From positions 69,793 to 133,792 of the forward strand of contig RHPI01002533.1 of assembly GCA_009103225.1 (NCBI GenBank): 64,000 nt of DNA. The letters are read 5' to 3'. The notes beneath the pieces were generated by a model that made no database searches, was not told the DNA's origin, and saw nothing but the letters and a program-made list of their open reading frames with translations. The stretch comes from Chlorokybus atmophyticus (taxonomy: Eukaryota; Streptophyta; Chlorokybophyceae; Chlorokybales; Chlorokybaceae). Both the position numbers and the translations under genes were made by a program. The first letter of the stretch is position 1; each line of letters opens with the position of its first letter. This document shows, one piece after another, positions 41,700 to 52,719 of the stretch.

Positions 41700-42321
41700 G
41701 TTGATCACCGCGGCAACAAGCTCATCGCCGGACGAGTGCAGGGCTAACGTTCGCCTGGTGTCACAACGTTAGCTGCTGACGCTTATCCAAGCTCAAGGGT
41801 GCCACCTCAGCGCTCCGCTGATTGGCCAAGTGCCCAGCTTACGTTAGCTTCATGCACTGCAAAGGCTTGCTGGAAGCTTGCTGCTGGTGTTGAGCTCAGC
41901 TGCCAGGCAGGAGCGGCGGCGGCGGCGGTGTGGTTGTCTGCAGGTGTAAGAGCAAGAAAGGGGTTGTTGGACTTTTCCGACCGGTGTTCTCTCAGCAACT
42001 GCTCCTGGTGTCTTTGCCGCACACTCGTCTGGGTGCAACCCACAGGTCGGTTGCATGCTTTCGTCGTGTTGTGGTTGTGCGCGGCTTGTCGCTTGAGCTT
42101 GTTGGGTTTGGAAGCCATACTGGAAGACCATGCCAGCTGTGGTGCTTGCAATCAACTCATTTGGGGCAACCTTGAAAAGCATCTTTGTATTTGTGCTTGT
42201 CGCTTGTCTGTGGCGAGGCCAGCCCCAACATAGAGCAAGCCAGGCAATGCTTGATGCATGGATTTCGGGTCATGGGGTCCTGTTTTGATGCCTGCATTTT
42301 GTTGGGCATGCAGGTGGCGGC
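41700..42321. promoter_or_regulatory. Divergent 5' region of CYP97C and the rhodanese-domain gene
   Basis: 622 bases between outward start codons of two plastid-targeted proteins. A direct GTTAGC/AACGTTAGC motif recurs near 41746-41773 and 41840-41848. Co-regulation is inferred from arrangement only. Confidence 0.4.
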
Positions 42322-44336
42322 ATGGCGGCGGCTGTGGGGTCCGCAGCGGGAGCGTTGGCGGTGCTGCAAAGCCGCAGCACAGTCTGCAGTAGGAGGCGGC
42401 AACAACCAGCAGCACAACAGGCACTCAGACCGCAGTGGAATGCGCTGTCTCAGCGACAAAGCCGGCTCGCAGCGTCCCGGCGCCAGCGCCATATAGCAGT
42501 CTGCGCTCAAACGGACCAAAAGGAGAAGAAAGGATGGGAGGCAGACATGGAGCGCTTCAGGGAGACAGAGCGCCGGTGGGAAGGCCTGGTAAGAATTGGC
42601 TTTCCTCTCCTTTGCAGCGCATGCACCAACATCACCATGCCTGTTACATGGGGTTTGTCAAGTCACCGTGCATGTGCCATGCATGCTGTGTTGCGTGAAT
42701 GTGGTTGTGGTGTTGCCTTGCAGGTGCGCGATGGCGTGATCCGTTCTATCACATCTTCCGAAGCAGCGAAGGCAGTCAAGAACGGCACGAGCACACTGCT
42801 TGACGTCCGACCAGAGCATGAGTATGAGAAGGTTCGACTCAGATCAGTGTCTGCTATGAGTACGCACACTTCAGTGCGGTTGTTCAGCTTGTCACGACTT
42901 GCACGCATACTCAGGCCCATATAGAAGGCAGCGTGCATGTGCCAGTGTACAACACCAACGACTCTGCACCTCTCACAGACAAGCTGTACATGACTGTCAG
43001 CGGTAAGGCACTCAGCCATTGCCAAGTGTTGTTTTTTTGCTGCGCTTAAGTGATTGGTGCCTACCGTTAGCTGCATGTAACGTGCAATCATGTCAAACTG
43101 CTTCAGGTGGCACTTGGTGGATGGGGATGAGACCAGTGGCGCCTAACAGGTAGGCCGGTAGCAAGTTACAGCATGCACGCCTTTCTCCTAGTGCAGTACT
43201 CACAGCGGTTTCCATTGCGGGGCGCCTCAGGTCCTTCGGGTCGCAGATCACATCTCAGCTGGACAAGGATGCAAACATCATCGTGGCATGCCAAAAGGGT
43301 CTGAGGTACGCACACACCCTTGCCTTGCAGTTTTGCAAGGCCATACGCATCGCAGGCTGTCGTAATGCAGCAGTGTCGCATGCATGCATGGGCATGGCGG
43401 TTTCAGTTGTGGAGCAAATCATCGACAGCTTCAAGGGCACAAAGCATAGTCATCGATCATTCAGTTGTATTGCAACAAAGCCTCAACAGTTTCCAGGGCA
43501 TGAAGCATAGTCGATGTTTGTAGCATCAGCATGTCTCAATGGTCAGTACAGCTATGCAGTGTGCGTACTTCATAGCTGCAGTGTGTGTGTGCTGCAAGGT
43601 GCTTTAATCGACACTAGGACTGGTTGCCAGGTCCCTGAGTGCCTGTGAGAAGCTTGTGCAAAACGGGTACAAGAACGTGTCCTGGATGAATGGCGGATTT
43701 GAGGCGGCCAGGAGTAAGGTGAGTGATGCTTACTGCCTGTACCCGTATGCGCAGTCACTCATGCTGGTTGACATGATGAAACACCATGAGACAACTGCAA
43801 CAACTTACGAAACCTTCGAGTTTGTGAGTACAATCTCATGCTGAATCTGATCACTGATGCGTGTACCATCTACTCAAGGACGGCGCAACGCTAGGGTATC
43901 GGTTACCAAGATTGTAAGCTTATGCATTGCATGTTTGCAGGACTGGGAGCCTGCCATTGCAGGAACAACCAAGGATCTGCGCTGCGCTGGTCTTGGCGGG
44001 TTGTCCTACTGGTTGGGGTACGTTATTGTGGTTGAGGTGCTCCTGGGAAACCCGCATGCTGAGTGTTGTCAACACTTTGCTGTAAAGTAAAGTAAAATAG
44101 ATAAGCTAAGCATCCGTTCGTTGCAATGCAGATGGACAAATGTGCAGCGGAAAGATCCGGACCAGGATGCCTCTCAGCGCGCCACGTACTGGGGGCGCGC
44201 GGTAAGTTCTCGTGTGGTTGTTGATTCTGCCATCCAGTCTGGTTGGCGTTTGTGATACTCAGCAAGCGGACTGCAGATCGGTTTGTTTCTGCTGGTGGAC
44301 CTGCTGATCTACGGAGCATTCGTTGCTGGCAAGTAA
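42322..44336 (+). CDS. Chloroplast rhodanese-domain protein with C-terminal membrane helix (STR type)
   Basis: Exons 42322-42588, 42724-42831, 42915-43002, 43107-43149, 43192-43305, 43631-43718, 43941-44017, 44132-44201, 44277-44336 give 304 residues in phase. About 65 N-terminal residues are transit-like. The rhodanese fold shows STLLDVRPEHEYEKAHIEGS, then HVPVY and the active-site loop VACQKGLRS with the candidate persulfide Cys, followed by GYKNVSWMNGGFEAA. After the fold come GGLSYWLGWTNVQRKD and a terminal hydrophobic helix (GLFLLVDLLIYGAFVAG). This matches plant thylakoid STR10/STR11-like proteins. Sulfurtransferase activity is plausible, but the substrate is unknown. Confidence 0.87.
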
Positions 44337-46030
44337 AGTTATCAGGAGCTGCAATCAGAGGCTTGCCGCATATCACTAGTGACAGTTCTGATTTCAGCTA
44401 GCAACACAATGTAGCAATATATGTTCGTGAGCTGCGTAGTACCATAGACAACCAGCAGTTGTACTGTATGGTGTAACTTGCTGGTACCTTTTTACAACCA
44501 AGGGAAGGCGTGTCAAGCGCCCAGCGCGTGTGTTTTTCTCTTCAGCATATCTTCACCTTGCCCTACTTGCAACACGCCCCAGACATGTTGTAAGGCATAT
44601 GCATTCACATCATAGTCAACACACTCGCCACACACCATGCATGTTAGGCACAGTACCATACCCCTTGTATACACTATTTTGCCCATGCAAACAAACGGGG
44701 AAGCATGGTTGAGCTGCCATCCCCAGTGTTTCTAGTGCCCTGCATTGGGTCGGTCAGGCATTAGCAAGTCCAGTAGTTGCTCCAACTGCCCGTGCACTAC
44801 CGTCAACGCCGGGTGGTGAGGTCTCAGTACAAGCAGTTGGTTGGCAGTTGATTTACGATGATAAAGACGCCAATAGCAGCTAAACTTAAAACCTATGCAG
44901 ACATAGCGTATAGGAGTGAATGGACACGCAAAATATAGCAGTAGGCAAGCAAGCAGTAAGCACAAAGCGCATACAGATCTGTTACTGTTGATTATGGGGC
45001 TGGGTTGCTATGTGCAAGTGCGTCACTCAATACCAAGGTAGGCAGCAGAGGTAGGGACAGTAGCGCCTAGCTAGAACCTGGGCAGCACAAGAGAAGGGCG
45101 GAGGGAGAGAAGGGAAGAGGTTGAGACTGTGCACAGCATGGACGACGATACCGACCATGACTGTGCGAATGCCTACAGCCCCGCTAGTCCATTCACCAGC
45201 GTCGTACCTTATCCCTTGCGATGCAATGGGTGTAACAGGATTACTCACCAAATGGCTGACACATATGTATGCACCAAAAGCAACGCAACAGACGTGAACC
45301 AAGTAGACCCAAGCAATATTATAACGGAACAAGCCAGCAGCAAACAAGCAAGAACAACAATCAAAGGGCTGGCCCGGGCCCTTAACAATTGCAAACAACC
45401 TTATTGCAACGTGTATGGCAAACCCAAACACAACTGCCAACACACGCGCAAGCAACTCTAGAGACCACAGGTAGGCAGGCAGCGGAGGCGGGCGCTGTGC
45501 TCAGGCATATGTGCACAGCGTGTGCAGCTTAGCCGAAGATGAGAGGCAGTGGGCTTGAGCAAATCTCAGCGCATTCATGTGTGTTTCATGTTGCCTTTGC
45601 CATGCATTGTCAAACAGCAAAGATGATTGTGCATGGGCGCACTTCAATACAGGTGGGACACGCACGGTCATGTGCGCACATGCACAAGCAAGAGGCGCAA
45701 GAACCTCTACTGAACTGATTGAAATTATCCGTAAGGTATTCCTTGAGGAATCCTCACTGAGCAACATATCATGGAGCCACTTGAGCCTTGAGTGGAAATG
45801 CACTGCAAAGCTTCCCCAAACATGCTCTCCCACCTCTATTCCCCCGATATGTCCAAAGCGTAACAACACGGCTCTTCCAGCAACCTGGACAAAGAGAGAC
45901 TACCCGCCTAACCACTATCAAAGTACAAAAAGCCACCAATAGGTGACCAAGAATGAGCGCTCAGCGCTTTATGAAGGTAAGAATGAACTGACTCTGGCAT
46001 ATACAAGACGCTGATGGAGGTAGTCCCAGC
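44337..46030. other. Convergent intergenic region
   Basis: About 1.7 kb between the rhodanese gene and the end of the minus-strand gene at 46031. Open frames of 120-140 codons occur on both strands, but none shows family motifs or splice-consistent extension. Confidence 0.4.
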
Positions 46031-46875
46031 CTAGTTGGCATGGCGACGGGACTGCCCCATTTGCCGCATCAGCTCTTCCCGCGCTGGTCCTTGCAAAAGC
46101 CGCTGCACTCGCCTGGTAGACAAGCTCTCCCTACACGCAAGATAAATGCTCAGAGAGGGGGGGAGCAAGTCAGCAACAAAGCTCGTAAGCTGCAATCCCA
46201 ACACTCGTCAGTCATGCGTGATTGATGCATCAAGCACTTTGGGGGGAAAGAACTCTTGTGGGGGAGCCAGGTTCATGTTTCGCTTGCCATAGACCAAACC
46301 AGTCAGCAACGCGTCACTGGCAGATCAACTGTTGCTATGGTAGAAGCAAGAGAGACAACAACAACTTACAGGTCGAGATCGTTGTAGCGAGAGCTGAGCT
46401 GCTTGCGCTGCCATGCCTCCTGCGGCCGCTTCTCCTGGGCTGCAGCCGCCGTGTCGGCGTCGTCCCATCGCTGCGCAGCTGCATCATGGTCGTCGTACGC
46501 CGGCGGCGACGGTGAAGCAGCAGCCTTCTCAGCCCTGGGCGTAGCAGACGCCACGTCAGCGAGCACCTCCATCTGCGCCCGCCAGACCTCCCCCTTGTAC
46601 TCAGTCCGGCACTGCCAACTATCGCCCCTCCACCGCCGCCGGTCCCCACTGCTCCTCAACGCCACAGACACCATCTCCACCGAGACCAGCACGTCCTCGC
46701 CGCCCACACGCACCCACTCCCCCTCCTCTCCCCTCCCCTCGCCGTGCCTCTCCGCCACGGCGCCGACCACCCCGTTGACCACCTTGCGGGCCCGCCGCAC
46801 CGCCTTTGCCGCTGCTTTTCAACCGAGCGTGGCCACTCATGCGCCGTACCACAGCGTTCCTTTCCGTAAACGTCA
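46031..46875 (-). CDS. Unrecognised gene, possibly with a frameshift near its start
   Basis: A coding-like exon ends at 46370 (donor GTAAGT, last residues RYNDLDL). It joins in phase to 46112-46031, which encodes RVQRLLQGPAREELMRQMGQ and a short tail to TAG. The first exon carries ARKVVNGVVGAVAERHGEG, VGGEDVLVSVEMVSVALRSS, WQCRTEYKGEVWRAQMEVL and an Ala/Asp-rich stretch. The frame has no ATG before a TGA at about 46815. An ATG-led reading (about 46883-46810, MLTFTERNAVVRRMSGHARL) lies one base out of phase, so a single-base indel or an unseen first exon is likely. The family is unknown to me. It is divergent from the aminopeptidase gene. Confidence 0.5.
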
Positions 46876-46884
46876 ACATGTCAT

Positions 46885-47245
46885 CATGGCAGCGTGACGT
46901 CACCTAGTCCCTTTCAGAGCTCAATTCCAATGTACCAGCATTCTCAACAACGCCTGATGCATGTCCAGAACGATTGAATTGATGAGGTTGTCCTGACGCA
47001 GCCTGCTACAAGTCCTGTTTGCTGTGAGGTTCATATGTGGGCGGATGCGGGATGGTTGGTTTGGACGATTGGGTGCCGTACATACTCATGCACTTTGTAC
47101 TTCACAGTACAAAGTGCATGAGGGGCGGCTGCAAACGGCGGGGTTTGTGTAAACGGTAGACGGGTGGCATGCAGTTGGTTAAGAGGTGAATTAGGGCTGC
47201 AGCAGCAGGTAGACGTTGGTGGTGTTAGCGCTGGGGGCTGGGGTC
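46885..47245. promoter_or_regulatory. Divergent 5' region with a perfect 17-bp hairpin
   Basis: About 360 bases between divergent genes. It contains a GTGACGTCAC palindrome (46894-46903, CRE-like) close to the minus-strand gene start, and the hairpin at 47085-47122. Confidence 0.45.
47085..47122. repeat. Perfect 17-bp inverted repeat
   Basis: Arms 47085-47101 and 47106-47122 (CTCATGCACTTTGTACT and its exact complement), loop TCAC. It lies 124 bases before the aminopeptidase start codon. Confidence 0.9.
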
Positions 47246-50074
47246 ATGAGCGGCGTCCGTCGGCTGGCTGCGAGGCAGCTGAGGGCTTTGGCAGTGCGCT
47301 GTCGAGAGTATGCCCATGCTAGCGGCGGCAGCGGCGTCACCGTCGACCCATCTTGCAGAAGCAGCCTGTGGACGGACACTGCTGCGGCTGTGAAAGCGAG
47401 AGCTGTTGCTGGACAGCCTCTTCCAGACACTCACCCAGAGGTAAGCTAGCCTGCACTTGCTCTCAGCTCTCAGCTCTCTGGAAAAGCAAATTTTGCATCA
47501 ACGCGTTGTCTTGTGCCGCTGTGTATTACGCCATCAAGTGATATTAGCCAATTGACAGCCAAAACACACGTAGTGTTGCATGTTGTTTTTGCAGTTTACT
47601 AAATACTCCGTGCTTAACGGTTTGTTGCTTACTTGCAACCCTAGCTCCGAGGTTGTCCCTTCATTAATACCTTTACTTGCAATGCACCCGAAACAGTCAA
47701 ACCTCTGCAAGGCATTGCCAATGTCATTTTTCAACCAATTGCTTTGCGCAACAGCTCTTTTACTTACTTCCTGTGGCACGTAGTTGATGCGGCCTGGTGA
47801 GCTTACACCCGGCATCGCTGCGAACGAGTATGCGCAGCGTCGAAAGGCCATCACGGCTTCAATGCCGCCAGACAGTGTGGCGATCTTGGCTGCAGCGCCT
47901 GTGGTGCGCATGGCAGGCGTCATCCCCTACCTCTACAGACAGGTAAATTAGATGCAAGCTACTACCGCAACAGTAAGTGGCAACAGTAAGTGGCATACAG
48001 AAGTTATCAAGTACTTGTTAGCTGCCATGCAATCACGCAAAGTCAGCACTGTTAGCTACGAGTGCTCTTTGGAGTGTCAATTTTCAATATTCATACTCTC
48101 TGTTATGCGATTACACAGGAGGCAGACTTCTTGTACTTATCTGGCATACAGCAGCCAGGATGTGTGCTTCTTCTGCAGCGAAAAGGTGAACTACCAGAAT
48201 TGTTCCAAGCGGACGTGTGACTGGCAGTGCAAACTTCAGGGCTTCAGGACTTGAGTCTCAAGTGTTTCTGGCCTTTGCAGGTTTATCACCAACTCCGCGC
48301 TACACAATTGTTGTGCCTCCATTCAACAAAGAGGTGGTTACTAACACTGACCTTTGCAAGCATTGATTTTGTGCGCTGCATCCATTGCCAGGCGTTGCTT
48401 GATTCGCTCATGAATGCACTGGCATGGTAACTTGCACTGACTGAAGGTTGACAGATGCGATGCGGTTTCAGACCGTCCGATGGGATGGACTGCGCATAAA
48501 CTCGGTTGCGGCAAAGGAGTACTTTGGTGCCGACGATGCTTGTGAAACCACCCACCTGCATATGGTACATGCTTACATGGCTCTCCTGTCTTGGGTTCAA
48601 TGTCGCAGCCATGTGGCGTGACCATGTTGTCTGTAGGTTTTGGACGCTGCTTTGAGTGAAGCAGATGCAGTGCTTTGGGATGAAAACACACCAACAGATG
48701 CTCTACATCCTGCAATGCCTGCTTTGCGTGCAGCAAGTGCCCAGGGGTTAGTTTTTGCCTCTCGTGCAGTCATATGACCGGATTGGTTGTGCTATCACGC
48801 GCGTGTGTGACAATGCTATCTCTCAGGAAGGTGTCTGCACTGCGGCCTCAAATACACAACCTTCGCTGGGTCAAGTCACAAGCTGAGGTGTGCCTCAAGG
48901 ACTTGTTTGTGAGAACTGGGGAGCAACAGGCTGCTGATGTACCTCGTGCTGCAGGTTGGCATGATGCGTAAGTCTGCTCATATAGCTACTGCAGCCCATC
49001 TTCGGGTAAGGGACATGCGAAAGTGCGCTCTCTTTGTATGTTGCGCGCAAATGCTTTGGGCATGCACACAGCTAGTCGCTGTCCGTTTACTCCTGCTATT
49101 AACACCACGCGCAGTGCATGCAAGAAACTGCAGCAGGTGGTAGCGAGCATTCTATCGCAGCCCTTGTAGAGCATGAGTGTCGCAAGTCGGGAGCCCAGCG
49201 CATGGCGTAAGTTGGCTCACGCGCTTGTTGGCTTCAGGTTAACGCCACATGTTGCCCATCCGAGCTTGACTGCAGGTACCCTTCAGTTGTTGGGTCAGGG
49301 CCAGACACTTGCACCATCCACTACTCACGCAATGACAAGACACTAGCCGATGGTTCACTCCTGCTGATGGACGCGGGTTGCGAGTATCATGGGTATGCGT
49401 CCGATGTTACGCGCACATGGCCGGTCAATGGAAAGTTTTCCAGCGCGCAACGCCAAGTGTATCAGGTTGTTTTGGCCGCGTACGAGAGCTGTCTGGAGCT
49501 AGCAAAAGTTGGCGCCACGCTTCGACAGCTGCACAGCTTCTCCATACAGGTGCAAGCATACTCGTAAGCAGTAAGCTGACTGCTAACCCTCACAGCACTG
49601 CGGAACTTTTGCAAGCTGCATATCTTGGTCTTGCGGTGGTATGCTTGCAGACATGTGTCAGTCCTGAGCTGGTATGCCAGTAGCTGTGTGTGGACATGTG
49701 CACACACTGTGCAGGTCCTGTCAGAAGGGCTCGCAGACCTGGGCATAGTGCAAGGCACAGCGAGTTCAATAGCGAGTTCGGGGCGCTACCGCATGTACTA
49801 CCCGCACGCGTTGGGCCACTGGCTGGGAATGGACACGCACGACACGCCATCAGTTGAACTGCAACGACCTTTGCAGCCAGGCGTGGTGCTGACCATCGAG
49901 CCTGGTTTGTACCTGCCTCACGATGACCCGGCTGTACCAGAGCGGTATCGTGGCATCGGTGTAAGGATAGAGGACGATGTGTTGATCACATCGAGTGGCC
50001 CTGAAGTGCTGTCAGGCGAGTTACCTAGGGACATACCTGCCGTGGAAGCTTGTGTTGGCAGAAGACAATCGTAG
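47246..50074 (+). CDS. Xaa-Pro aminopeptidase 3 / ICP55-type metallopeptidase (M24B)
   Basis: Exons 47246-47440, 47784-47942, 48119-48185, 48281-48333, 48455-48564, 48637-48746, 48827-48887, 48955-48967, 49125-49206, 49276-49549, 49715-50074. The N-terminus is organelle-transit-like. The aminopeptidase-P N domain has LMRPGELTPGIAANEYAQRR and DFLYLSGIQQPG. The pita-bread domain has AYPSVVGSGPDTCTIHY and all five metal ligands: Asp in LLMDAGCEYHG, Asp in SDVTRTWP, His in HALGHWLGMD, Glu in LTIEPGLY and Glu in VRIEDDV. ICP55/XPNPEP3 trims one residue after mitochondrial or plastid presequence cleavage. Exon 8 is a 13-base microexon that restores phase. The junction between exons 4 (phase 0) and 5 (needs one extra base) does not close, suggesting a one-base error or a missed microexon. 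Confidence 0.88.
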
Positions 50075-50990
50075 CAGCAGAGTCAACTGCCTGTACGTAT
50101 GCCGGTGGAAGTTGTACGCTCTGCTCGCATTCCCTGTTGGTCGGTGTGTCAAGGATGTTGTCTGGTGAGTGTCTCAGATTGCGCGGAGCATGTCACAATG
50201 CACTGCGCATCGCATCCAAGCGCATGCAGAGTATAGAAGTACAGTTCGCAGTAGGACGTACGAAGTAATGCAACTCACTATATGTCCATTATATGTGCAG
50301 AACCTTGTGAATATGAGTACCAGAGGAAGGCATGCGCTTATCGAGCAACCGCAACTAGCAGATGCATAGGCCTGTCTCTATGAAATGTGGTGTAGGCCGC
50401 TCTAGCAGTGAACCACATGCGCATGATCAACCATCATCATAACTGTATGATAAAAGCTGGTCGCACTACCCGTACATCATAGTTGCACCCAACCCACATA
50501 GCTGCCCTTACTACAGCCTTGGACTGGACAAACTTGCTATTTACCCACTATAGCCCTCAGTAAAAGGACGGCAGCTTGCCTACCAGTGCTTCAAATTTTA
50601 TCTGCTTACCCGCTCTACTGGGTAGGGTCATTGAGTATTTGTAAGGGTTACACAGGCTGTTATGACTCACTACCGCTGCTGACTGGAGCGGGCAGCTAAA
50701 CTCGCCCTTAGCACTTTGCCAAGCTTAAGCGGAACATACTGACAGGCGGACGCGGAAAGGCTTACATTATGCTTGATTGTCCAGGTCAGAGCAAGCACGT
50801 GCAGTGGTGCTTCAACCAATGTGCACACGTGGGTGTCACCAATGCGGTGCTAAAGATCCATCAGGTGCATACTACTCGAGCTAGCTGTGACCACCGCTTA
50901 ACCTACACTACGCAACCAACCTGGTGGCCGCCAGCACCAGTGGTTTATTCATTGGGTGATATGAACAATGATGTTAGTAACAGTAGCTGT
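50075..50990. other. Convergent intergenic region
   Basis: About 0.9 kb between the aminopeptidase and DUF493 gene ends. No gene or strong repeat was seen. Confidence 0.4.
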
Positions 50991-52512
50991 CTAGATGAAG
51001 TAGCGCAGCCGTGTGTCGGCCCTCATGGCTTCATACACGGCTATGACTTGATCTCCGCTGTTCACTGTCACCGGCCCCACCTGCACGCTGATGTACTTGC
51101 CCTTTGCTGACTCGCGGGTTGTTACAAGCCTCTGTAGAACATAACAACTCTTGTTGGTTATGATCACTTGTAACAGTACGACAGCTCTACAGCGAACCAG
51201 CCAAGCAACTGAGCTAGCTTCCAAGTGAACGCATACCTCATCTACTTCAACCTCCAGTATCCTTTTCACAGCAGACACCATAGAGTCCCTGAAATCGTCA
51301 CCACCAGAACCGATGGCTTTAAAGCTGCGCAGAGATGGGTACGTGTTCACCTGCATGATGTGCAGCGTCATGTTGCTGTGTTTGTTTAGAGCAACAGAAC
51401 ACACACACAGTTAAGCAGCAAGTGCCAGTACTCAATGGCAGCTGCCAATCAAAAACCCAAATCCAGGTCATGTAAATTATGGAGACATGCAGCTGAGCGG
51501 CTTACCTTTTCATCAAGCTGCCGCCAGTCGTCCTGTGAGGCAGTGTCTCCCAAGACAAGGTTGACAGAATTGGTTTGTCGTCCACCAGCTTTGTGCACAC
51601 CTGCCAACATCTTGCCATTACCGAACACCAACCTTGACAGCTAGTACAGTTCCTACTAGGCAACATTGGTTTACTGTAAAGTGGTCTCGCATAGCACCAC
51701 TGTATGCCCAACATGAAGCACCGATGTGCATCGCTAGGCATCATCATGGTTGCAAAAACACACAATGTGCGTTTATCATACGCAGCAACCTTACCGACCA
51801 AAAATGCAGCATTATACATTGGTTCAGCATTGGAATGAGTGCTGGGCTTCAACAGAGCTAGCTGCAACGAGAGCCGCTAAAGCTTAGCGGTTACTGAACT
51901 GCTGGACCTGTCCAGCAACTGCTAACTAGTGGTCCAAGCTGAGGGAAGTTACAGGGAAGTTACATGTTGCTCCCTGCATGCATTGTCAAGGCTGTGTAGA
52001 TGATTTAGTTTAAAACTTGTCTACTCCAACAGTATTTGCATAACAAAACGACTGTGTGCTAGTGATTACCGCATAAGCTTAAGGTAGGAGGCTGCTGTGC
52101 ATTGCAAGCACCAATGGCTTCGGCAACATGTGTAACGCACCGAATGCAAGTGACACCCGTGCTCAGACAAGCGGTTGTATGCAATCAGCCGCAGTATTCC
52201 GCAAAAGCCGTGGATTGCGGCCCTACCTTCAATGGCAGAAAGCACTGTCTCCTTGGGGTTCAGAGGCCTAGATCGCCCGCGGGAGCTGTTGCCGAAACCC
52301 CTCCCGCTAGAAGAAGTGCTGTCGCTCTGCTGCTCAGCGCAGCAGCGAGCAGGCAGCCTTGTCCCAGCAGCAGCGTTGCGCCGTCCGTGCTGCACACCAG
52401 CAGCAAGCGTAAACGTAGAGGAGGAGCCCCTAGCCACCCGCTGCTCGACAACCCCAGCCGCCGACGCCGACCGCAAGCCCGCACCCAACGATGCCACCAC
52501 CGCCGCCGCCAT
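50991..52512 (-). CDS. DUF493 (YbeD-like) plastid protein
   Basis: Exons 52512-52227, 51600-51506, 51350-51237 and 51131-50991 keep phase for 211 residues. The N-terminal 75 residues are Ala/Ser/Arg-rich, transit-like. The C-terminal 90 residues match DUF493: TYPSLRSFKAIGSGGDDF, SMVSAVKRILEVEVDE, then TTRESAKGKYISVQVGPV and YEAMRADTRLRYFI. Bacterial YbeD is a small ACT-like regulator with loosely defined function, and the plant homologues are chloroplast proteins of unknown role. The segment before the domain (NSVNLVLGDTASQDDWRQL) is also seen in plant members. Confidence 0.82.
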
Positions 52513-52719
52513 GTCAGCAACAAGCAAGACAACACTGCTGCTTATGCTTCTAGTGTCAGCTCTGTGCTCTGTGCTTGTCGTTGTGGGCGGTGGCGGCGGT
52601 GGCGTGAGGGTGTGGTTGGTGGAGCTAGCTGCGAGGTGAGCTGGCAGGGCTGGCTATAGCTGGTCGGGGCAGGCTGTGGCGTTGGCCTGGCCAGCGCGCG
52701 CGACACGTAACTCGCACAC
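52513..52719. promoter_or_regulatory. Short (207 bp) divergent 5' region of the DUF493 and nucleoside hydrolase genes
   Basis: Only 207 bases separate two outward start codons, with a G/C-rich core (GGCGGTGGCGGCGGTGGCG near 52589-52607). A shared promoter is inferred from distance. Confidence 0.45.

Noticed and set aside
45027-45455. 142-codon hydrophobic minus-strand ORF
   Set aside because: Composition is low-complexity hydrophobic, with no family motif or splice context; it lies in a convergent intergenic region.
45577-45942. 121-codon plus-strand ORF with a TELIEIIRKVFLEES segment
   Set aside because: It looks protein-like locally, but there is no start context, homologous family or splice-consistent extension that I recognise.
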